DNA of 64,000 nt from Siphonodentalium dalli. Taxonomy: Eukaryota > Mollusca > Scaphopoda > Gadilida > Siphonodentaliidae. Location: the NCBI GenBank assembly GCA_032622095.1, contig CP136061.1:89400983-89464982 (forward strand). The letters are read 5' to 3'. The notes beneath the pieces are model-generated. The model did no database searches and was not told where the DNA came from. It saw only the letters and a list, made by a program, of their open reading frames with translations. This document shows, in pieces, positions 49,001-62,728 of this stretch; the stretch's first letter is position 1; each line of letters opens with the position of its first letter. Both the position numbers and the translations under genes were made by a program.

Positions 49001-52000
49001 CACCTATAGAGGGGGAAATTCTATCAAAATGTTGTTGATCACTGTATGCAAACCAGCGATATATGTATGTCTTGTATTGTTTCTTGGTGGATATTCTCCA
49101 AGAGGACATGATGATGTCTGAAGCGTTCTGTGAAATTCCTGAACGTCTGTAGGTTTGCATGATACTTTGCAAACCATCAATATCAGCTTCGGGAAGAGAG
49201 GGTGTATATTCTGACTTGGTCCCAGTGTCAGTAGATCTTCCCGAACAGGAAGGAATCGTGGAATGTTCGTTACGATGGACATTATTTTGGAATACCATGG
49301 CTGGGTAGGCCAGTGTGGAACGATAAAGATTCCCCTTGCTCTGTCTGTGATGATCTTCGCAATGCAGCGGCCAATCAGGCTAAAAGGCGGGAATAAATAA
49401 CAGAGGTTAAAATCATTCCAATTGATCGTAAAGGCATCAATGTGCTGTGCTTCTGGATCTAATTTCCATGCACAGAACTTCGAAAGTTTAGCATTTATTC
49501 TGCTAGCAAATAGGTCAATATCTGGAGAGCCAAATAAGGAACAAACATCGTTAAATTTAAACTTTCGAGGAAACTCCAGGTATGTGTGAACATGACAACC
49601 AATTATTATGTGATATGCACATTTCCCATATATCAATACTGAGCTTATTACATGGAATGGATTTAACTCCTCCCATATTTTTGATGTATGCCACTGCTGT
49701 TGTATTGTCAGTAAGAATAAGCACATGCTGATTTTTCACTTCATTGAGCCAAGCTTGAAGTGCAAATTTTATTGCCAGAATTTCGAGGTAATTTATGTGC
49801 AGGCCACTCTCACTTGTTGACCAGCGACCTCCAATGTTTTGTCCCAATTTAACAGCACCCCATCCAAGGTGGCTGCTGTCTGTATAAATAGTGATTGTGG
49901 GTGACCCACGTTGAATTTGACGATATTGTGTGTCAATATTGTCAATCCACCATTTTAGATCGCCTTTCATATGTGGCGTTACTGGCATGATAGCATCAAA
50001 TTGCCCTTTATTTACTTGTAAAGCATGTATTTTCTGTCTTTCAAGACATCTATAGTGCAGTTTCCCATACTGCACTGCAGACAAGGTTGAGATAATAAGA
50101 CCAATGACTCTGGAAATGGTCCGAATCTGTGCTTGCATTTTATCTAGCAGTATTGCACATTCATTTTTAACTTTCTGTTTTTTCTCAGTGGGTAGGCGTA
50201 CCCTCATTTCCACAGTATTTATTATAAACCCAAGATATAGTATTTCCTGGGTGGGGTTAAGCTTGGATTTGTCAGGGTGGATAATGAACCCTAATCTGGT
50301 CAGCAACTGGACAGTGGCTTGCACATTTTCAAGGCATGCCATTCTAGACAATGCCATACATAATGTATCATCAATGAAGGTTGTATTCAAGTAACCCTTT
50401 TGTCTGAGACTAGAAAATACTGGTTTCAAGATCTTAGTGAATAAACGAGGAGCAGCTGCATATCCATTTGGAATACATTTGAACTCATATGTGTTTAGAC
50501 CGAATTTGAACCTGAAGTACTTTTGATGCTCTGTAGCCAGAGGTACCGAGTAGTACGCATGGCGAATATCAACCGTTGTCATAAACATGTCCGGTTGAAT
50601 TAGGTTCAAAACTGATTCAAATGTGTCCATCTTAAAATGGTGGTATTGCACTGAAGTGTTAAACTGCTTCAAATTCAAAATCAATCGGACATCATTGTCC
50701 GGTTTTGGTCGTGCAAAAATTGGAGATATAAATTGTCCTGTTACATCAGTAACTTGTTCAATCACTCCCAGTGATTTTAATTTTTGTATGGATGTACGAA
50801 TTTGCTCTCGGTCTGAGTCATTAAAGTGATTCGTAACATGCATGCCAACAGGTGGGCCAGTCTCTCCAAATTCAATATGACAGTGCTGAATAGCATCTAG
50901 TATACAAGGGTCACGAGTCAACAACCTCCATTGACCTATACAATGTTGTAAACTACCGGCTTGAAATATTTCACATACCTCGGGTGCAGAAGGAATTACT
51001 TCCTTTGCTGCCCCCCCCCCCCCCCCCCCCCCCCTCCTGGTTTTTTTTGACTCTGTGTACATGTAAGGGTAGGGTGCTCGACTCCTGCCCCCTCTGAAGG
51101 GACGTGACGATCTCCCGCCACGAGTTCCTCGACCTCTGTTCCCGTGGAAACCACGTCCTCTGCCTCCATGGACCACTTTGTGCCCAATTCGAGAGATATC
51201 CTCGATGTCTTTTGCAGTTTTGGACACATCATCTCCAAAAAGCATAGTTGTATATGGCAAAGAATGATTACAGAGGTGAACATAGTCAGTGTGTAACTCT
51301 GGCTTCAATAAGTCCCTTCTTGTCATGTTTATAAGATAATTTCCATGACCTAACAGAGCAAGGACATCATTTGCACATTCAATCAGTGGTGTAATCCCTT
51401 CAACTGATGGGTGCTCTTTTTCAAGGTCTGCAGCTTGATGTGCTGCTTTAACTAGAACCACTCCAGCAGTCCAGCTTTTATAATAGTGGACTCTATATTT
51501 TTCATTTTTCTGTCGTTTGTCTTTGCAGATGATGACAGTAAGTCCCATACCAATTGGTTGACTTTCACCACTTGCAGGCCTTCACAATTTTCAGGCCTTG
51601 GAGTAATCTCATCCTTCGTTAAGGAAACAAACTGCTCCTCTTCCATTCCTTTTCTGAATAAATCAGTAACGGTTTCTGCCAAAACCGTATCCACAGCCTT
51701 ATCAACAGCTTCGTAGGCTTTGAACCGTTTCGTCAACGACACAAATCGACTGTCCTTCAACTGTCGTTTGTTACTGTTAGTGTCCGTTTCATCATCATTC
51801 TGCGAATGAGATATTTCTTCTTCCCAAACTTCGTTGGGATCATAATATTCGTACTCATACTCTTGCGACTCTAGGTGTACAAGTCTTTGGGACACCTCCA
51901 CAATTTTTTAGCCTTGCTCCTGTTGAGTGGTCATAATTTTTCGTAAATTATCCAAAATTTCATTGGAATCATTGTTTTGAAATTGCACCGTCTTCGACGT

Positions 52001-55000
52001 GTTGCCTAATTTCGTTTGCTTTACGGGTTCCTTCCCTTTGGAAGTCTTTTTGGTCAGTTCCGACGACTCGCCAACTACGTTGGCAGTACTATGTTGAGAC
52101 ATGTTTAACTGTGTACAAGTCTTTGTATATTTCCAACTTTAAAGATTTTGGAAAGTGAATTGCACCACGTGCAAAATTCGTGACCAATTTTAGCGAGCTG
52201 TCTCTCGCATCAGCGCTTTAAGCACAATGACTTGTACCGGGTCAGCACATGCGCATAGCACTCCCTGATTTAAGGTCGATAGAGACTGTCTAACGAAATA
52301 TAATTATCTGTTGTTTGCTTATTTTTCCCGAACACCCCTCAAGATGAATAATAGACCATTCCAATGTATATTTTTATAAGTGAATGGGAGAATCCATTAA
52401 GATGGAAAGGGTTATTGTGACAAAGACAGTTAAAGATGCATAATCCGAATTAACGCTCCCAAATTACTATTTCTTTGGATTCGGGTTATAAAAAATATTT
52501 GATTTGAGTCCATGAATCCACCCATCAAAGATCAGAGTGATCAGATATCGATTTTTGAAATTTGTTATTTTTCAAGATGTGTAGTTATTGGTGGTCTGGT
52601 AAAACATTATTAAACCGAAGATCTCTGACAAAATTGTGAAGAAAGATGGATAATTCTAAAATCAAGTGGCTTTGGCAATCTTGCCATATTTCGTCAATCA
52701 AAACACATTTTGGACAATTTTATACTGTAGTTGACTGTGGTTAGCATTATATTGAGGAAATTTATCGATTCTGATAACTGAAGAGGCACTTCAAAAAATG
52801 TTGTTGATGTTGGAATCTGATGATATGGGGACCATCAAATCGGATTGAGTAGCTTTAAGCTTTTATTTCTCAGGACTACAACAGACTTCATGCCTCTATT
52901 GTTCTTTTATCACCAGAAGAAAGAATATTTTTAACACTTTCGTGATGGGAGCTGTTCTGGTGCAGCATTAAAGACCATGTGCCTGTGCATTTTCTTATAT
53001 ATGCAAGCCCCCATAGGGAGCCCCTCACATATATAAGAGAATGCACTGGCTTTCAAGATCGATGTAAATTTTGTTTGGCCAATCCATTCTCTTATATGGG
53101 TGACTCGCATATACAATTGAATGAATTGACATACGTTTTCGGAAAAAATCAGGATGCTCCAGTCATGAAAGGGTTAACACGTTCGCTGTTCAGATGGTGA
53201 ATGATCATTGACATTCCAGGAATGGATAATATTAAATCCCAAAGTCCTTTACTATTGTTCAAACGTTCACAATGAAATAATACTTCTCTTATTAGAATGC
53301 TAATTTTCATGAAATTTTATGAGAATTCATCATGACATGCATTAAAGATGTACAATAATGCCCTAAATAATCAACTCCTTAACCACAACAGAATTATGGG
53401 TAATTTTTCAGGATTTAGTAGGAAATAACATTTTCAATAGAAAATACATATTCCCTATAAGATACTTACACACTGAACTACATGGTATATTCATCTTTAT
53501 TCACAAGAAAGGATTCTATGAGATCCGTTTAAAATTTATTATTTTGGTACGAAATAGCTTAAGTACCTTTTTGAATCATTATTTATATGACGTAGCAGGT
53601 CAAGGTCATTTGTTCACTTGTTATGTATATAAGCAAGTGGGGACACAGTCAAGATCTCTTTTTCATCCTCTTACAAGATTCGAGGGGTGTGACCGAGCAG
53701 CGGGGAGGGAAAATCCCAATTTGGGAGGGACCTGTGAGTTCAGTGTGTAATTATCTTATAGGGAATATGTATTTTCTATTGAAAATGTTATATTCCCCTC
53801 AAAGATACGTTACACACTGAACTACATGGTAGAATCAACTCATAGGAGGAGGCTGCGAGGAATGAGATACTATTGTATTGTAGTTAAGAGTAATTATTTT
53901 GAACCTGCTGAGTAGCAACAAATGGATCCAAAAGGTACCGATTTGCAAATTTTATTGATGGTACAAGGTAGAGTGGAGAAAGTGGAAGAATGAGCCCATT
54001 GGCTGAATCTCTGCACCTCCCCCTCCCCCTTTGGTTCTGAAGTCAGACAAACCTGTAATTGTGAAATCTCCCCAAGGTCATATGCAGGTACATGCATGTG
54101 CCACCTCCTCCCTGGAGTAAGCTGGTCATATGCAGAAAGCATAGACCACCCTGCTCCATGGTATGTGACTGAACGAACCAAGATATCCCAACGTTTCGAC
54201 ACCAGAGGAAGGAAATCTATTGTTACCTGAATGGTCAATCTGGATGCAAAACGAGGAAGTGGCAACTGTAAATACGATTAGAAACATACCACCAAGTCAT
54301 GTATGGTGAAGAAAACCCAGAATTAAATAGCCACCGCATCATGATTGTAAGGTTTGCGACCTACTGGCAGTAACGGTGTCTAACTCGACCAACTGATAAA
54401 GGCGCAAAAGAAGTATTTTCTGACTGACCATCAAAATGACAGTATTTTACTTCAGTGAATTAATACACCGGACAGAGGCCATATTCCATCCGACAATGCC
54501 CACGATTGGTAGTTACTTTAAGTCTGGAAACTGGTAACAAAAACCCCAGGTAACTAAGTCCATGAAGAGCGTTATAGGACTTGGAAATTCCCAAAATGTT
54601 TTCTGGTATCGAAACAATCGAGAAGAAAAAGTTCGGAGAGTCCTGAGTTGTAACTACCTCCACAGCCTGTCAATCCAATAGTGTATGCAGTTACACGTAC
54701 ACTTGATTCAAAGGAATACTTTGCAGTCTGCATGTAACATATTAGAAAATGTGTAGAAGGAGGAGACCCATCGTGATGGAACTACTTCAAACAGTCTGAA
54801 AGAAGGAACAGGCCATGGATGATTAAGGTCCCAAAAACAACCAGACTGTTGATAACAAGATTGTGTCTGCTTGTTATTCACTGATTGTTCTTAACAGCCG
54901 AAGGGCCCGGGTCCATGAGCAGTTATTGTTTTTAGCCCACCGCAACGGCCAAGGAGAAAGCATATACTCGGTCAACATGAGGTCGAGGAGGTATGCCAGA

Positions 55001-58000
55001 GGTGTGAACAGAAGGCAAAATTTACCGAAGACCAGTCACATGTGTGTATGGTCGGACGGTTGTCTGTCGCTCATACAGCGAGGACCCGGACCCTAGGTCC
55101 TCCCCGCAGGCAGAGACTCTCTGTCGCCAACAATGATTGTCTCATGTGTGCCGTTAAGACGAATTGCCCGTCTGTTTGAGTAATGCAAGACAGCATGTCA
55201 AAAAAGGAGCACTGATGCCCGATTCCAGAGGTGCCACGACTATTTATTTTGATAATCGACAATCGGTCGGCAACAATAGACTATAATCGATTAATCGTAC
55301 CTAACACCATCAGTGGAAGTATTCTGTAATATGGCCTATTGGCTTGGTGCTGGGTAACTACAATGTCGCTGTTGTTTGAGGAATCGGCTCAGGACATGTT
55401 TACATTAATGAAGTGCATCACAAACCACTTTTATTGACCAATGACCAGAATGTATTCTATACCTGCACAATTATCGGCCATGTTATGGTGATAATAGAAT
55501 TTGTGAGTTCATTAGAACGAACGTAAATATGAATTTCAGTGTCTGAATAGCCAAACATGCAAACCATATAAAAGTAGGAATGCATAATGAATGGCCGACG
55601 GTTTGTATTTGATAATATCGAGTTTCATGCAGCATTCACTGCATGATACGCAATAGCCTATACAATTAACCTCTAAGGATACTTATTCAAGCACAGTATA
55701 CTCAAATGACATCATGGAGAACATTGCTGATTAAAATGCCATAGGTTCCCTAGTTTCCAGAGAATTTCAATCAACTCCCATTGGTTCAATCAGATTCAAG
55801 GGCAAGTGCATTCAGCTCATTGAAGACAGTGACAGTCGGCATATATCAAAGATGTAGTTCCGCCTTACAAGTATAAATATACAATGACATCGCCATAATT
55901 TCAAAGCTGCAGGGCCGCCAATTTGTAGAATTAACAACAACATGAAGAGTAACCATGGCGCATCATCAAATGGACTGCAGACTGTTTGCAACATAGGTTA
56001 GTAGTACTCATGTTGACGGAATCTCTTTGATATGCGATCACAGGTTGTTAACCCATCGGTTGTAGATTAAACTGTGTAAAACAAACACTGTATTCAATAA
56101 TACTGGACATGTCCTGATGTCAAATTAAATAATGCATATTAATCGACGATGGAAATGGTAATCGATGATCGGCTTTATCAACGGTTCATCGATTATACGA
56201 CTAATCGTGGCACCCCTACAAAGGACTCCTTCAAGCAGGGCATCAACGTGTGTTGTTGGCATGATGCAAGGCTCAAAGTTCTGAAATGCACCTGTTCACA
56301 TGGAACAGGTTATTACCTACCGTACCGCCACCCTAGAAGAATGCGTGAGTTCAATTGTCTATATCGTAACCTGATAAGCTAACCCAAACTATAAAGCCAT
56401 GATATTGAGCGAGAATAGATCTAATCCTGGTACTACAGGTAAAAAGCCCATTGGGATTGTCCTAAGGCTGTAGAGTCAAAAGCTGATGAATGTTCTACGC
56501 ACAGAGAAACGTGAGTCACAACTTGGTTCGCAGAAAAAAGAGCCTATAACTGCAGAAAGCCAGATTGACACTCGCAAGGAATCCAAGGCTTGGTGTTTCG
56601 CCCCATGGAACCGTAGTAAGGGCGAAAAGATGATCTGTGTAAATTTATCACCAGAAAAATCGAACGGTCACCCATAAACCAAGGACAATGCTAATCAGTG
56701 ACAAGTGGAAAGGTAATAAGTTTGAGCCCTGGTAAAACCTCATGGTTTTAGAACAAATTGAGTGTTTGTTAAAAGTCTCTGCCCCGGCCGATGACTGTGC
56801 TATGTACACTGTTATGGACAGCACCCGAGATTATCCGGCATCAGCCGGCGCGCTGTCTGGTGGCCCAATGCTCGGTCCCCCCTCGAACCTCCCAGGACCC
56901 AAATCGGAGGTGAGAAACTGCGTCTGCCACACCTCGATGCCTTGCAATTAACTCTAGTTCTTTTTTAGAGACACAAGAAAAAACAGCAAGAGCTCTCCGA
57001 AAACCAAAGTGAGAATCAGGATTCGCATTGGATGGCAAGTAGCCCTGTTAATTAGAATTGTAATCTAAATGTGGGATCATCAGATCCAAACAATGGATTT
57101 TGTTATCTTTAAAGTTAAAAACTGAATAAACAGGGCTGCGTAAAGCCTGGGAAGAGACATCGAGGTATGATTAATGTTCAGACTGTTTCCCCCCTAACTG
57201 TAGCCAGCTTAAACCTTGACGTGAAGCTGAATCATACCGTGCAGCCAGTAGGGCGGTGGCGACATACTTGGTCACGACAAAAATCCAGATACCTCACCAA
57301 CATGATGACACCACACTTAATGTTTCTAAATGAACACAATCCGCATTGAACTACATGTTGAATGGGCAGATCAGTCAAATATACATAGAATGAATTGCCA
57401 CAGCCCCAGTGGCTACAACTCACCTCCCGTCAAAGAGCAAGCATTTTACGACCATGCAGAGTCCCGGGAAATGGTCTTAACAGCAATTCCACCCAAGGGT
57501 AGACGCCAGGGAGCAACTTACTTTGGAAATTTTGATTATCCAATAAAGAGCCTCACATTGACATGATGAAAGTATTTTGTTCTCAATCTCAAAGTCACAT
57601 AAAATTCATACTAAATTGCATGGCTATTATCCAAGTTTGGATGGCAAATTGTGACGTGATGCGATACCAGTTAAGTTGCTCCCTAGGGGGCTGACAGATC
57701 TTTGTACGTCCCACCTGCTTGTGAAAGGGAGATGGGAGGACGAAAATCTGAGGTAGGATCCAGCAGGAGCGGGCGAGCATGGTCGGATCCGTGAATACTG
57801 GAACCCACCCTCGGAACAGTATGGCGCCTTGCCTACAGTGACATTGGTCAAGTATGCGGCTGGGCCCCTCAAGGTCTGCATGGAACGAGGAATTTGATTA
57901 GCCTGAACCTGCTTGACAATGGGGTGACTGAAACCGAGGCCATACGAGGAAGAAAATTGCTTGTTTTATGACCAGTTATAAGGATCAGGAAAGTGACCTA

Positions 58001-61000
58001 AAAATATTCCAGGAAATTAGGTGACTGATGTGTCACATTATTACGTGTGAAATTGTGTCAGTGATCTGACAAAAAAGTTATTTTGTTGGCAAACAATCTC
58101 AATGTGTATTGTATTGTAAACGAATTCATAGTGAACTATGAGCCAAGCAAAACCACACAAGTGAGTTAATTCCTAGATAAACGAAAAAAGGACCCAAACC
58201 TGATCCCTAATTTTGCTACATATGTCAACATGAAACACATGAAATTCAATTCAGAATTCTAAACCACGTGCTCCGAAACCGGAAGTTGGGGAATTACCCA
58301 CAATTTTCAACATAATAAAATAGTTTTAATTTTATTTTTTGCGTAAAATAAAACAAGTGAAATTGAATGAAATTGTCACTTTGATATTATTTTAATAATT
58401 ATTGTGTCGTTTCCCAAATTGAAACGATGTCACAACAAATTAAACAAATTGGAACAGAATTGTTAAATGAAGCCGACAATAATATGTGGTTCAATTTGCT
58501 CATAGCATGTACTTCCCTTCGAGTCACAAGATGAAAAAGAGATCTTGACTGTGTCCCCACTTGCTTATATACATAACAAGTGAACAAATGACCTTGACCT
58601 GCTACGTCATATAAATAATGATTCAAAAAGGTACTTAAGCTATTTCGTACCAAAATAATAAATTTTAAACGGATCGCATGGAATCCTTTCTTGTGAATAA
58701 AGATGAATATACCATGTAGTTCAGTGTGTAATGTATCTTTGAGGGGAATATATGGCCATTCATCGGAAAGCTCTCATGAGAGCTCTCACTGAGAGCTTTC
58801 TGATGAATGGCAACAAGCCATATTTCCGACTAAATCCTGAAAAGGTACCCATAATTCTGCTGTAGTTAAGGAGTTGATTATATAGGGCATTACTGTAAGG
58901 TTGGTCAAACTGCATGGGTGCTGTCAAAGGCCACTAGAATGATCAAAATCTACTATCATTTAATTTTAAGAAGCCTCAAGGTGTACATCTCAAATTCTCC
59001 CATAGTCTTCCATAGTAAGTATCGCATATATAAGAGTACTAGCAGGGTTACCCGGCGTTGCCCAGGTTAATGTATGCCGTGGATATTTGTTGGGAATAGA
59101 GTATGCTCTTGCTTAAAGTGTTATACGTTTTCTCATAAATTGTATATTCAAATAGCATCACAAAATATGGTTATTACAGTCATGGAATATAAGTAGTGGC
59201 TCACCATGTCAATTGTCATTGTGTTTATCGCGATTAATCCGTTCCACCAATAATGAAGTATTTATTTATTTACAACTGCGTATACATTAGACGTTATAAT
59301 CAGGCCTCAGCTTGCAGGTTGAGAATATGGAGAAGTGACTTCTCCCTCTGGCAGAAATAGGGAGATGTGAGAGAAAAATAGGGAGAAGTGAGAGACTGGA
59401 GAATAATTTCATCTGATAATTTATTTAATATGAGGTTAAACAAACGAAAAAAACATTATCATGGAAACAAAATCAAATTTTTCATTTAAATGTAATATAG
59501 ATTGTTTGTTGCATTTGGTTTGCATATATATGCCACAATTAACGGCCTTGAGTCTTGACATCGACTACCGAGTGTCTCTAAAATCACTGAATCATTGGGA
59601 ATAAAATTACGATTTTCCGGTTATGGATCACGTTTTATTTCGAACAAGGCAATACAACGATTAAAACTTTATTTGCACACTATAAAATGGTGCTCTCGGA
59701 TAATTTTGTCGTCAAATATATTCAGTAACATCAGGTAACATCGGATAATTTAAAGGGAGTACGGATTCAATAGAATTATTTGAGGTCCGTTCGATTAGCA
59801 TTCTGTTATTGCGTAAAAACACGGAATACCACAAAGACGGAAACGGAACTAAAACAAACAAAATGTTTAAATCGGCAATATAATAATAATTTGAGTCGGC
59901 GGTTTGAAAGCAGTCAGTCGGGACGAGCAGAAACCAACACTTTATTAAGTATGGCCAAAACGGAAGGCTTCTTTGTTTGATATATTATAATCCTTGTCTG
60001 GACATTGAAGACCGCATTTACTTACTCAGCGCTGTTAAACAAAAGGAGTCGACCTTGTGTCAACATTTTGTCACTGTTTGACTCGCAGGCGATATATTCA
60101 TAATTGATTTGTAACACTATAGCATGCATGGCTTATCGCTTACTACAGCCGTAGGATAATTTTGGGAAAATCGGAGGGCGACTTCACTTCTCCCTGGCGC
60201 GACACTAAGGCGACTTCGAGGCGTCTAGGGCGACTATTTCGCCCTACTCGCCTGGTAAGCTGAGGCCTGGTTATAATATGATACATGAACATCATAAACA
60301 CATTAGTTCGATAAAAGGTGATAATTTGGTTTTACATATTGAGATGTATCAATCAATCTAGTGGGTTGGACTAAGATCTCTAGGACACCTGGCTATCATA
60401 TCTCCATGAAGATACAGATGTTTCAAAGAAATTTCCAGGTGCTATATATTGACTAAATATTCTTACTTTAAACGAAATGTTGCTGCGCGGATATATCAGC
60501 TACATGTGCCAGGCACAGAGCGAGATTTTGAGTTGCTTATGTCAGTCGATGAGTCTGTTCTAAAACCCTTGTCAGATGTCAGTATTGGTAGGATCCTGAA
60601 AAGTCTTGTGTTACTAACTGCATTTTCTTGTATATCAGAAGAAACTATATTTGACTGCATGAACACTGTTACCACTATTTTTGATCAGTCCTCCATATTT
60701 CTTGACAAATTGTAACTGTTTGTGGAAACTGTATTGAATGGAACAGACTCAATTTTGTTATTATATATATGCAATCCTCTGACGGTTCGAGGTCTCTCAG
60801 TTGCACGAATATATGTATCTCTTCAATAGAATGATAAATATACATTTAATGCTTCTTCTAGTTATCTCTTTTTGCTAGCTCATTGTGTGAATGCCTTGAT
60901 TGCCATTCCCATATAAATATGAATGTTAAGAAGATATAATTGTTCAAGTGACTTATGTGGGTCACCATATGTCGGGATTGTGAAATGTGAACGCCCAACT

Positions 61001-62697
61001 ACTTAAAATGATATGGAGATGGCCTGGTGACTGTATATAACTTATATGTGGATATCGGCGAATAGCAATCTTATCAATGATAATGCATATCCGGTCGCCA
61101 TCCGTGACCCAAACGACACCAAATGTGATTTAACGCCATATTGCGAAAGTGATTATGTATTCGTTTGGTGGAAATCAGCGACAAAACTATTTCACCATAT
61201 TTTTAAAATTTCCCCTCCCACAAACAGCGTCATTTTAGAAAATTTCAACCTGCACCATTATCTTCCTTATAAAAAATTACCCCTCTTAGAACGCCTTGGT
61301 GCCATCTCGATTGTACCGCGTGAAGTTATATATAGAACACACACAGACAGACAAAAAGACAGACAGACAGCACGATTTTATTTCTTGTATCATTTGAGAA
61401 GAACGTGTCTGAATTTGATGGTAATTGATACTAAAAATATTTTGTATCAGTTTTGGTGACCCTCCCGTCCCTATTTCGGACTCAAGATACACACACTAAG
61501 ACTCATTAGCGATTAGAGATGCATATATATGAAATTGGTGAAAATTGGCGAGTATACAAATTCGTATCAAATTTAAGGTCCCCATATCTCTCACCCATAG
61601 GGCACCAATTTGGTGTATCTAAATCACACGATAAGATTCCTCGTATCACGGAGATGTATATGTATCAATCTGGTGGAAATCGGCACTAAACATATAAATA
61701 TAATTTGTTGTGTCCCTCTCATTTCTATATACCACTGACTCGAATGGCCCAACTTGTGACATCCTTAAACCACACGATTACACTCCTGATATCATGGAGA
61801 TGATTGTTTATAAGTTTAGTGATAATCGGCAACTAAACAATTTTTTTTATCAAATTTGGTGCCAATCCATCCCCTCTCCATCTCTCACCCAAACAGCACC
61901 ACTATGGCGTCTTTAAATCACGATTAGATTCATCGTATCATGGATAAGAAGGATAAGAACGTGTATCAATTTGGTGGAAATTGGCGCTAACAATATTTTT
62001 GCATCGGTGCCCCTGTCCCTTTCAATGCAACCCTGACTCGAATGAGGCCACATTTGACAGATAAAAGCCACACAATTAGACTCCTCATGCCATGGGGATG
62101 ATTTTGTATAAGTGTGGTGGCAATCGGCGACTTATTATCAAATTTATTGCCCACCCCCTCTCAATATCTCATTCAAAAACAACAATTTGGCGTTGTTAAA
62201 TCGCAAAATTAGATTCATTGTATCATGAAGAAGAATATATATCAATTTGGTGGAAATCGGCGCTAAAATTAGTTTTATCAATTTTGGTGCCCCTCTCCCC
62301 TTCCGTTCATCCCTGACTCAAATGACGCCACTTTTGACATATCTAAACCACACCGTTGGATTCTTCATATCATGGGGATGATTATATGTAAGTTTCGTGG
62401 CAATCGGCGACAGAAAATCTGCTACCCCCTTTCCGGGCACCCCTGACGCGAACGGCGCAACTTTTGCCATATTTAAACCACGCCATTAGATTCCTCATAT
62501 TATGGGAATGATTATATATAAGTTTGGTGGCAATCGGCGACAAATCTTTTTTCTGCCCCTCCCCCTTTTCTGCCCCTGACAACAACGACGTCACTTTAGA
62601 AAATTCTAACCCCGACCATTATCTTTCTCGTAAACAGCTACCCCTAGTAGACCCCTTTGGCATCATCTAGATGGTCCCCTGTAAATTTCTATAGAAC

Positions 62698-62728
<31 letters not shown>

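Larger units (their letters stand above)
48115..52306 (-). mobile_element. decayed DIRS retrotransposon
   Basis: A perfect 45-bp inverted terminal repeat (48115-48159 and 52262-52306) encloses, on the minus strand, a gag-like frame, RT plus RNase H, and a tyrosine recombinase. Inverted rather than direct repeats plus a tyrosine recombinase define the DIRS order. DIRS elements integrate through a circular intermediate without target duplication, and none is seen. Lesions: an in-frame stop in gag (51905-51907), a frame change at about 51455-51480, and another at about 49560-49600. Same orientation as the host gene, inside its longest intron. Confidence 0.9.

Noticed and set aside
51011-51034. 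C24 as a programmed slippage site
   Set aside because: The frame on both sides is already continuous as given; run length is unreliable and no alternative frame is protein-like.
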